Shown here piece after piece: positions 18,071-25,405 of a stretch of 64,000 nucleotides of DNA. The stretch's first letter is position 1, and the number at the start of each line of letters is the position of its first letter. The position numbers and the translations under genes were made by a program. The stretch comes from Neptunomonas qingdaonensis. GTDB taxonomy: Bacteria > Pseudomonadota > Gammaproteobacteria > Pseudomonadales > Balneatricaceae. The stretch is from NCBI RefSeq assembly GCF_900113275.1, contig NZ_FOOU01000011.1:1-64000 (forward strand), in the 5' to 3' direction. The notes under the pieces are model-generated. The model was given only the letters and a program-made list of their open reading frames with translations, searched no databases and had not been told where the DNA came from.

Positions 18071-19411
18071 ATGCCAATTATTAGCAAAGAAGTGGTTACG
18101 GTAAAAAATATGTTGGAGATGCCGCTTGTTATTCCCGACTACCAACGGCCCTACAAATGGCTGGATAGCCATGTAAATCAGCTGTTTGACGACCTGCTCA
18201 ATCATCGGTACAAAAATCGCTACCGGCTGGGAACAGTGGTGTTACATAAGGAGGCGCTAGAGGGCTCTGAGCAGGAGCTATCGATAGTCGACGGCCAGCA
18301 ACGGCTGTTAACCCTGACGCTACTGTGCCATATGCTAGACAAGAACAAGCTATGCCAGCCAAACCTTCTGGAACAGGTATTTAGTTCACCAATCACGATC
18401 GAAAACCTTAGCCACAATGCTGCCGTGATCGACAGCCGCGCCAACCAGTTGAGCGAATCCGATCGCGAGTATCTTGTCGATTTTCTGCTTAATCGCTGTG
18501 AATTGATCTGCGTTAAACTTGATGACCTCAGCGAAGCGTTTCAGTTTTTCGACTCCCAGAATGCACGCGGTAAACCTCTTGAACCCTATGATCTGCTCAA
18601 GGCGTTTCACCTGAGAGAAATGGTAGACAACACCGAGCTGGAGCGCACTCAATGTGTTGCTATCTGGGAGAGCAAGATCAGCCCAGAACCGGGCAGTAAA
18701 GCAACCAGCCTGCACACCATTATGAGTGACAGTCTATTTCGCCTGCGTAGCTGGACAGCAGGAAGCTCTGGACGAGCATTCACCCGTCATCATATTAATG
18801 CCTTTAAAGGGGTCAACCTGCGTTCAACGCCATACCGGCATACCGAGACGTTGCGGGCGTTGGATTACATGGTCGACCAATACAATGCCGATAGCGTCAG
18901 GCATTGGGATCAGCAAACAATGTGTTATCCGTTTCAGATAGGTCAGCCTCTTCTCAACGGTAAGCGCTTCTTCGAGTATATCCAACACTACATCGCGACT
19001 TATGAAAATCTGTTCCTTCATGATAAATCGGAGCTTAAAGATCTCCTAAAAACCATCAACAACTATTCAGGCCGCAATCGCATTGGGGACCACTACGTGC
19101 GAACCTTATTCGAGTGCGCCGTGCTCTACTACTTTGACAAATTTGGTGATGTTGAACTGGAAAAAGTCGCCCAACGCTGTTTTATCTGGAGTTATAGCAT
19201 TCGTCTGACAAAACAACGGGTCGCCCTAGAGTCCATCGATAACGAGGCGTTGGAAGACAATAGCTTATTAAAGACCATTCAGAAGGCACTACACCCTCAT
19301 GAAGTACTGGCCTTTATTATCCCACCGCTGAATAAGTCGGAACTCAATGCCCCGAAGAACGTTCAGGGTTTAGTCGAAAAATTCACATCATTGGGGTATC
19401 TGCAGTCATGA
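18071..19411 (+). CDS. DUF262 protein without nuclease domain
   Basis: A 446-residue DUF262 protein. The N-terminal ParB-like NTPase fold is marked by IPDYQRPYKW near residue 21 and IVDGQQRLLTL near 75. DUF262 proteins in GmrSD and SspE-type systems hydrolyse nucleotides to license DNA cutting. Unlike its neighbour, this one has no HxxP-type DUF1524 end, so it probably supplies the nucleotide or target-sensing function of a two-subunit enzyme. It begins after AAAAGGA and overlaps the next gene by ATGA, indicating a fixed stoichiometric partner. The pair follows sbcDC and could be a separate type IV restriction unit. Confidence 0.85.
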   Translation: MPIISKEVVTVKNMLEMPLVIPDYQRPYKWLDSHVNQLFDDLLNHRYKNRYRLGTVVLHKEALEGSEQELSIVDGQQRLLTLTLLCHMLDKNKLCQPNLLEQVFSSPITIENLSHNAAVIDSRANQLSESDREYLVDFLLNRCELICVKLDDLSEAFQFFDSQNARGKPLEPYDLLKAFHLREMVDNTELERTQCVAIWESKISPEPGSKATSLHTIMSDSLFRLRSWTAGSSGRAFTRHHINAFKGVNLRSTPYRHTETLRALDYMVDQYNADSVRHWDQQTMCYPFQIGQPLLNGKRFFEYIQHYIATYENLFLHDKSELKDLLKTINNYSGRNRIGDHYVRTLFECAVLYYFDKFGDVELEKVAQRCFIWSYSIRLTKQRVALESIDNEALEDNSLLKTIQKALHPHEVLAFIIPPLNKSELNAPKNVQGLVEKFTSLGYLQS

Positions 19412-21306
19412 CCACAAAACAAGAATTTCAACAGGTAGCTGAGATTTCAGTTGCCGAATTGTTTCAGAAGGGTCAATACACTATACCTATCTATCAGCGG
19501 AACTACGCCTGGGGCGAGCCGGAAGTTGAGCAGCTACTACAGGATGTTATGGATGCTGCTACTCGTGACGATGAGCAATGCGGCAGTTATTACATCGGCA
19601 GTCTGGTGGCCTATCAACGTACGGATAACAGTTTCGAGATCATAGATGGTCAGCAGCGCCATACTACGTTGAGTATTCTGCTGTCGGTATTGAAGAATGA
19701 GTTTGCAGTAAATCTCGGTGGTATTCAGAAGATCAACCTAGGATTTGATAGTCGTGAGAAATCAGATCGAACGTTGCGGATGCTGTTCAATGGAGACAAT
19801 CCTTCACCTGAGTTACAAGAGGAATCTGGAATCCGCTCTGCTTATGAAGTTGCCAGACGCTATCTACAAAGGGAAAAATCCAATCTGAACCTGTTTGCCC
19901 ACTATCTACAAAATAAGGTCAAGATCCTGCGAGTCATCGTACCGGAAGGTACCGATCTTAATCATTACTTTGAGATCATGAATAACCGTGGCGAGCAATT
20001 AGAGAAACACGAAGTCCTCAAAGCCCGACTGATGAGTCAGCTCTCCGATGATGACGAGCGCAGCGCATTCGCCACTATTTGGGATGCGTGTACAGTGATG
20101 GATCGCTACGTTCAGCTCGGTATTAAATCGGATCTTAGAAAAACAGTTTTTGGCTCTGATTGGAAAACCTGCCCTGAGGAATTCGGTAGTCTTTGCAGTG
20201 CATTGACCATCAACAGCGAAGAGCAGAAAGGCACGGAAGCAAAATCGCTGGCATCGATTATTAACAAGCCACAGTTTCGCTCAAGCCAGAAAGAAAATAG
20301 CAAAGAAAGTCCGGGAACTTTCAGCTCTGTTATCAATTTCCCCAACTTCCTACTCCATGTTTTGCGGGTGACGACGGTCAAAGACATCCCCCTGGATGAC
20401 AAACGGCTACTGGATACCTTCACAGAACATAACCCAGAGCCCCGCAAGTTCGTGCTTGATCTACTTAAGTGCCGGATGTTGTCTGATCGTTATGTCATCA
20501 AACGGGAAAATGAGGAAGACTGGAGTCTGAAGCGGCTTAAACGCTATAAGCGAGAAAAGGTGAGCTTGGGTTATGTAAACAGCTTTGCCGAAGACGCTGA
20601 CAACCAACTGCTGATCATGTTGCTCTCGATGTTCCATGTTTCCTTCCCTACTCAAGTTTATAAACACTGGCTGAGTGGGGCGTTGTTCTACCTGTACCAA
20701 AATACTGACAGTAGTTTGACACTAGTTGGCGGAGGTTACATCCAATTCATGGAAGCCCTCAGCGATAGATTCCTCTATGGCCGATTTAGCTCGGCAGAAC
20801 CCTTGGATTACTTCGAATTGACTTTTGGTAACCGAACATTATCTACAAGCTTCAATGTAGAGCATCTGAATCAGGGAACCCACGTTCAGAACTTTATCTT
20901 CAACCGCCTCGACTACCTGCTTTGGAAGCAGCTAAAAAACAAAGAGGTCTTTGATGGAGTTAATATGGACTATATCAGCAAGAGAGCAAAAGGATTTAGC
21001 TTTACTTTCCGCACCTCAGTTGAGCACTACTATCCACAACATCCGCTGAGCGGCATACCCATTACCACGTCAGATATTTTACCGAAGGGTATCGACTCCT
21101 TCGGAAACCTATGTCTGATCAGCCACCGTAATAACTCAAAGCTGAGCAACTACCTGCCAACGGCGAAGAAAGAGCACTATGAAAAAGCTACTGCTGTCGA
21201 GAGCCTGAAGCAGGTGTTCATGATGAGCTGTGACGACTGGGGTCCTGAGCATCCAGAAGTGATCGCCGAACACGAAGGTAAGATGGTGGAAGTGCTTTGT
21301 AGCTAG
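19408..21306 (+). CDS. DUF262-DUF1524 nuclease (GmrSD-like)
   Basis: A 632-residue protein with both halves of a GmrSD-type restriction enzyme. At the N-terminus is DUF262 (IPIYQRNYAWGE near residue 28 and IIDGQQRHTTLSIL near 78). At the C-terminus is a DUF1524 His-Me-finger nuclease (VEHYYPQHP near residue 538, SFGNLCLISHRNNSKLSN). Enzymes of this class cut phage DNA carrying modified bases, or in the SspE case respond to phosphorothioate. The overlapping partner at 18071 lacks the nuclease. Target modification cannot be told from sequence. The catalytic histidine appears intact. Confidence 0.88.
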   Translation: MTTKQEFQQVAEISVAELFQKGQYTIPIYQRNYAWGEPEVEQLLQDVMDAATRDDEQCGSYYIGSLVAYQRTDNSFEIIDGQQRHTTLSILLSVLKNEFAVNLGGIQKINLGFDSREKSDRTLRMLFNGDNPSPELQEESGIRSAYEVARRYLQREKSNLNLFAHYLQNKVKILRVIVPEGTDLNHYFEIMNNRGEQLEKHEVLKARLMSQLSDDDERSAFATIWDACTVMDRYVQLGIKSDLRKTVFGSDWKTCPEEFGSLCSALTINSEEQKGTEAKSLASIINKPQFRSSQKENSKESPGTFSSVINFPNFLLHVLRVTTVKDIPLDDKRLLDTFTEHNPEPRKFVLDLLKCRMLSDRYVIKRENEEDWSLKRLKRYKREKVSLGYVNSFAEDADNQLLIMLLSMFHVSFPTQVYKHWLSGALFYLYQNTDSSLTLVGGGYIQFMEALSDRFLYGRFSSAEPLDYFELTFGNRTLSTSFNVEHLNQGTHVQNFIFNRLDYLLWKQLKNKEVFDGVNMDYISKRAKGFSFTFRTSVEHYYPQHPLSGIPITTSDILPKGIDSFGNLCLISHRNNSKLSNYLPTAKKEHYEKATAVESLKQVFMMSCDDWGPEHPEVIAEHEGKMVEVLCS

Positions 21307-21439
21307 GTGTAATGGTCAGTCACTTCCCTTCTTTGAACTTAGTAGGTGTTTATTGATATTCGGCACTTTAGTTAATGAATAAAAAATATAGAGCGGGACT
21401 TCCTCCTTTTATTCCAAGGCCCGCACCGCTCATGCCGGC

Positions 21440-21535
21440 GGGATAATCTCCCTCTGCTATGGCACACAACAGAGAGAGTCTGTGTCACCGCATGTCGCGT
21501 CCACGCGAGGGGCGAAGCATAGGCAGCGACGCGCT
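21440..21535 (+). repeat. Module-edge repeat copy R3
   Basis: Shares with R2 the CTCTGCTATG lead and AGTCTGTGTCACCGCATG (from 21477), then diverges, ending in a GCAGCGACGCGCTTTA block resembling the R1 GCGCCGCGCTTTT block. It lies between the DUF262 pair and the three-gene GIY-YIG unit. Confidence 0.6.
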
Positions 21536-21800
21536 TTAGATCTTTCACTTCTCGCTTCTGTAGATCAATGGATACTCAAAGCTAACGCTGGCTAATCATT
21601 AGCACAGAATCCGCACAGTCACGTTTTGCTGCCAACTCTAACGAATGCTGATCAATGTTGCATTGGTGTCATTTTTAGAACGGTCGGTAATCCAGCAGGC
21701 ATTTTTCCTGTGATAGCCCCACAGTCAGCATCGAAAGGATGGGCGAGTATCTAGAAAAAGGTCCATTGTGTGATCTTTACACCTATATCGATCCAATCTA

Positions 21801-21906
21801 GTATCAATTTTGAATCAATACATGAATCAAAAATTATATATTAACGCATCGATAATTAAATAATAATGCATCAAAAAAATTGTAACTCGTTGATTTAAAT
21901 TGATGC
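21801..21906. promoter_or_regulatory. Cluster of GNATCAA motifs upstream of the DUF4258 gene
   Basis: GNATCAA-like motifs occur at 21801, 21812, 21824, 21846 (GCATCGA) and 21868, with inverted versions TTGATTT at 21890 and TTGATGC at 21900. Seven sites in about 105 AT-rich bases, ending roughly 65 bases before the first gene of the unit, look like a multi-site operator. Which protein binds is unknown. Confidence 0.4.
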
Positions 21907-21969
21907 CTCTCGCTGTCAGCTTTGTAGCAGAATAGTTTTAAGCAAACGACAGAGCGGGAGCGCCCACTA

Positions 21970-22245
21970 ATGAATATTTCAAAGCACGCGAGTGAACGAA
22001 TAGAGCAACGTTCAATTCCACAGGTGGCAATTGATCTGATTCTTGACTGGGGAAAGGTTGAGCACCACCGGGGCAGCGAGGTTTACCACCTTGATAAAAA
22101 AGGTATGACACAAGTGAAGCGCTATTTGGGGCCTCTTTCCGAAGGGCCATTGGCTCAGTTAAAGAGCATCTATGTAGTCGTAGATTGTGGCACAGTCATT
22201 ACTGTTGCTCGTAAGAACCAGCACTCGAAAAGGAACCGTCACTGA
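21970..22245 (+). CDS. DUF4258-like small protein
   Basis: A 91-residue protein starting ISKHASERIEQRSIP, the N-terminal helix of DUF4258 proteins, a family related to RelE/BrnT-type RNase toxins. The middle, GSEVYHLDKKGMTQ, and the strands IYVVVDCGTVITVARK complete a small alpha/beta fold. It is the first gene of a three-gene unit and shares one base with the next gene (TGATG), so translation is coupled. It may be a toxin-like effector or regulator; neither is shown. A dense array of short repeats lies just upstream. Confidence 0.65.
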   Translation: MNISKHASERIEQRSIPQVAIDLILDWGKVEHHRGSEVYHLDKKGMTQVKRYLGPLSEGPLAQLKSIYVVVDCGTVITVARKNQHSKRNRH

Positions 22246-23696
22246 TGAAGCATACAAGTGAAACAGGGAATGTTATCGCATTCCCAAAGCAGATCGACTT
22301 TGAGAGAAATCAGCGATTAGAAAAGAATGAAAAACAGTCTGAGCGTATGGCTCAGCTTCATAGCGCAGGAGAAGAAGCGTTTAATAATTTGATGGATTGG
22401 CGCAAAAAAATCCCCCTGGAAGATCGTGCCACGTTGGCTATGAATATGTGGGGGATTCTGTCGTATTATGACATTAAACCTAGAACGCTTTGGTCTCATG
22501 CATGGGAGGCATATCCGGACAAACATGCTTTTCGGCGTGATCTGTCTCGAATGACCCAGCGTAATCCAGAGTCGGCTACTAGTAAGTGCTTCATTGCAAA
22601 TACAGCCACATGGATACGGACTCTCCGTTCTGTGCATCAGTATTTGGAGGCATCTTCGCGCGGCATATCACTAGAGTCTTTAGCTGATAAGCTTGCACGG
22701 GGTACACGCTTTCATCCATTAAAAGGGAGCATAAGTGATCAAGGCAAGCTGCGTTACTTATTGTCTGCGATTACGGAAAAGGTCAATGAAGAAACGGGGT
22801 TACTGTCGACCTATCGCAAGCTAGCTGAGTCGAAGGCGGAGCACCTGAGACGATACTATCGAGAAATAGGAGAGTCGGGCTTTTCCATGGATTACCCCGA
22901 TATGGAAACCATTCGCTACTTTGCCAAGCAGATAGAGTTAACCGGTTTCGAGAGGCATGAAGAGTTGTACAATAAGCCGTTCAAGACTTTTTCTACTAAC
23001 GATTGGAACTTGTTTTTCTCTTCGATAGACGAAAAAGAGCAGCCTGTTTGTAAGCATTTAAAGTGGGAGCTACAAACTTGGAATCGGATGATAGAAAAGC
23101 AAACGACATTGGTCAGGCGCAATATGGAAGCAGATTATTCCATCGCTTTTGATTTATATTATTTGCCTAGATTCTTTATTGGATACCACCTTCATTCTGC
23201 AGTTGAGCGAATTGTTCATCCAAATGACAGCGAGTTAAGTTATTTGTTTGAGAATTGCATCGATTCGAAAGGGCTTTGTCGACCTGATGATATTTCACTG
23301 GGTCCTGACCAGCTAAAGCATCCCAGTGAGAGGCCTGATGTCCATCACTTTGGCGAAACCTATCTTGTGCTGTATCCCGATACCGATTTATCTAAAATAA
23401 TTCCTTATGTTTTTTATTATGCGGAAGAAGTATCTCAGTTCTTTCCTTATGAAGAGAGTCCATTCGACGAAGATTTTTTCTGTCAGCGGTTTGAAAAAGG
23501 GGAAGCTGCTATTGGCAAGACCATTTTGGAGACAATCGAAGAGAGCGTCGAAGAAGTCATCCAGTCGTTTAGAGAGACGGCCCCCTTCCTTAATCAGCAT
23601 CCTTATATCGCCTGGAAAGGACAAAAAGAAAAGAAACTTGATGAGCATCTTCGAGCATTGCTTGGTGATGAACATCATTCAAGGACAGAGGTTTAA
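22245..23696 (+). CDS. Unrecognised 483-aa protein
   Basis: I do not recognise this 483-residue, mostly helical, charged protein. It has no membrane segment or nucleotide-binding motif. Features are an N-terminal TGNVIAFPKQIDFERNQRLE stretch, a DMETIRYFAKQIELTGFERH helix in the middle and an acidic aromatic segment YEESPFDEDFFCQRFEKGE near the end. It sits between a DUF4258-like gene (one-base overlap) and a GIY-YIG gene (eight bases downstream), so it is probably a partner of both. A regulator or antitoxin-like role is conceivable because it directly follows a toxin-like gene, but its length is atypical for that. Confidence 0.65.
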   Translation: MKHTSETGNVIAFPKQIDFERNQRLEKNEKQSERMAQLHSAGEEAFNNLMDWRKKIPLEDRATLAMNMWGILSYYDIKPRTLWSHAWEAYPDKHAFRRDLSRMTQRNPESATSKCFIANTATWIRTLRSVHQYLEASSRGISLESLADKLARGTRFHPLKGSISDQGKLRYLLSAITEKVNEETGLLSTYRKLAESKAEHLRRYYREIGESGFSMDYPDMETIRYFAKQIELTGFERHEELYNKPFKTFSTNDWNLFFSSIDEKEQPVCKHLKWELQTWNRMIEKQTTLVRRNMEADYSIAFDLYYLPRFFIGYHLHSAVERIVHPNDSELSYLFENCIDSKGLCRPDDISLGPDQLKHPSERPDVHHFGETYLVLYPDTDLSKIIPYVFYYAEEVSQFFPYEESPFDEDFFCQRFEKGEAAIGKTILETIEESVEEVIQSFRETAPFLNQHPYIAWKGQKEKKLDEHLRALLGDEHHSRTEV

Positions 23697-23704
23697 TAAA
23701 CATT

Positions 23705-24400
23705 ATGATTATCCCTAAAACGTTTTTTCGTGTCTCTAACTCTTGCCTAATTGTCGAGGATAGCTGTGGTAAAGCCCGTATCCAAATGCCAGCAGGCCTT
23801 GGGGCGAGGTTAAGGCCCCGTCATGGCTTAGTTATCGCCGAGTGGAACGAGCAAGAACAGGTTGGTGAAGTATCCGGTATTGGCTTAGTGGTAGGAGTAA
23901 ATCAAGCAGATAGCGAAGCAGAGCTTCAGTACTGTCCGGTAAATATCACGCTCAAGCCGAACCCGTCGGGAAGACGCTACTGGCGAAACCCCTTCTTAGG
24001 ATTTGCTAAAGAGGTAGTTGGACGCTACATGCTCGAAGATCTTTTTCATGAGCAGTTCGAAGGAATGGAGGACCTGTCGTTTCAAGCCACAAGGTCAACT
24101 GGAGTCGATAGGGGTGGCGCCTGCACTGGCGGTTATGTGTACGTGCTTAAGTCAGATTACGGCTACAAAATTGGCAAAACGGTAAACATCAAAAGTCGGA
24201 CTCGACTATTTGAAGTCAAGCTTCCATTCGTGACTGCGATTGAGTCATATGCATGGTTTGATGATTACACACAAGCTGAGTCGTCATTACACCGAAAATT
24301 TTCCGCTAAACGGACGGAAGGTGAGTGGTTCGACTTGGACTCAAATGATTTGAAATACATCAGCTCCCTTGGTGATCAAATCAGGATAGAAGGTTTATAA
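23705..24400 (+). CDS. GIY-YIG (MUG113/T5orf172-like) nuclease-domain protein
   Basis: A 231-residue protein. The last 90 residues form a GIY-YIG-type domain of the T5orf172/MUG113 group: GYVYVLKSDYGYKIGKTVNI, then an arginine helix and AESSLHRKFSAKRTEGEWFD, with the glutamate and histidine expected at the metal and catalytic sites. The first 130 residues are a beta-rich domain that I do not recognise (IQMPAGLGARLRPRHGLVIA). Proteins of this kind occur in phages and defence islands and are presumed DNA nucleases. It starts eight bases after the preceding gene and is the last of the three-gene unit. Confidence 0.8.
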   Translation: MIIPKTFFRVSNSCLIVEDSCGKARIQMPAGLGARLRPRHGLVIAEWNEQEQVGEVSGIGLVVGVNQADSEAELQYCPVNITLKPNPSGRRYWRNPFLGFAKEVVGRYMLEDLFHEQFEGMEDLSFQATRSTGVDRGGACTGGYVYVLKSDYGYKIGKTVNIKSRTRLFEVKLPFVTAIESYAWFDDYTQAESSLHRKFSAKRTEGEWFDLDSNDLKYISSLGDQIRIEGL

Positions 24401-24416
24401 GTATCACGGGCGCTGA

Positions 24417-24540
24417 ATAGAGAGAGTCTGTGTCACGCACATTTTTTACTACACTCAGGGGGTATGAGAGACAAGTCAGCACCGCGCTTTTCGCTCAATC
24501 ACAAGCTCGACAGCCACGCAGGCGCCAGGGTGTTATGGGG
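24417..24540 (+). repeat. Module-edge repeat copy R4
   Basis: AGAGAGTCTGTGTCAC followed by GAGACAAGTCAGCACCGCGC and CGACAGCCACGCAGGCGCCA, which align with R1 (GAGACCCGTCAGCGCCGCGC, CGACAGCCACCCCGGCGCCA). It starts just after the GIY-YIG stop codon and closes that unit. Confidence 0.6.
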
Positions 24541-25201
24541 GCTGAGAGTAGGATCCCCTCGGCTACCCGTATATGAACTCCATCTGTTGAGCAATGAAAA
24601 TAACATAAATAGTAAACTACTTGCGTATATACGGCTTCTATTTGAGGGAGCTACCCTCTAGCCTTCGATGTTTTCGCAACTACCATCCTTTACGATTAGA
24701 CAGCCTATAACGGCTTTCGGGTAGCACAGGTTTTTAGTAGTTTTCGTACCGTTGGGCTTCAAACCCCTTAACGAGTCCAAAAAAAGGTGAACTGGAAATT
24801 TAACCAGTGTGTGGTGTTGCCGCACAAAAGTCTCTCATTTGAAGTTTTAATGATAAGTCAACTGGCAAGAACGAAGATTGCGACTTAGAATGCTTATGAA
24901 AATATGATTTTGTGGGGTTTTTTAGGCAAGGAAGCTTGTTGTATTTTTGTAAAACGCGTGGTCAAGGTGTTTTCCGGAATATATCTAGTTCTGCAGAAGA
25001 TCAGCATGATACCCTCAGCATTCATGCTTCCATCTATGCAAAAATCCTTACCTTTCGATTGGGGTTGATTCTGAGGCTTCTCCATATTCCCTTGTTTGAA
25101 ATTATATGACTCTACGGTTTTTTATCGCACTTGGCTAAAAATAAGGCTGAGTAGATAATATTGGGGAGCACTAATTATATACCTCATAAAAGGAGTTAAT
25201 A
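24541..25201. other. Long non-coding stretch ahead of Zorya
   Basis: Two opposing short frames at 24894-25109 overlap each other and show no family or ribosome-binding site, so I do not call them. No tRNA, CRISPR or IS end is visible. It may carry the zorya promoter or decayed DNA. Confidence 0.4.
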
Positions 25202-25318
25202 ATGAGAACAGCATTTTTATTTTTAACTTCCACAAATGGACAGGGTACTAGTGTGTGTGAAGTACGCCCTCTATATTTGACCAATACGTGTAACGTTGGA
25301 ACGCAAGATATCTACTAA
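25202..25318 (+). CDS. Possible 38-aa peptide upstream of zorA
   Basis: An ATG preceded by AAAAGGAGTTAATA, a near-perfect ribosome-binding site at good distance, opens a 38-codon frame ending in TAA at 25316-25318. The peptide starts with a hydrophobic MRTAFLFLTS, has two cysteines (about 14 residues apart) and ends in an acidic tail. It lies 87 bases before zorA. It could be a leader peptide, a small membrane or secreted peptide, or chance. The strong ribosome-binding site is the only solid evidence. Confidence 0.35.
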   Translation: MRTAFLFLTSTNGQGTSVCEVRPLYLTNTCNVGTQDIY

Positions 25319-25405
25319 GTATGATGTTAGCAATAGCTAATCTATTGAAAAATAGAACTTAATAATAGAAAAAGTTCCCCCGAAGGAATTCTCAAACAAG
25401 GAATT

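Larger units (their letters stand above)
21307..21969. other. Intergenic stretch with repeat R3 and a GNATCAA cluster
   Basis: No gene seen. It contains module-edge repeat R3 and, closer to the next gene, an AT-rich cluster of short GNATCAA motifs described separately. Confidence 0.5.

Noticed and set aside
24894-25109. Two opposing frames of about 63-65 codons.
   Set aside because: They overlap each other, have no recognisable domains and lie in otherwise non-coding DNA; neither can be supported.
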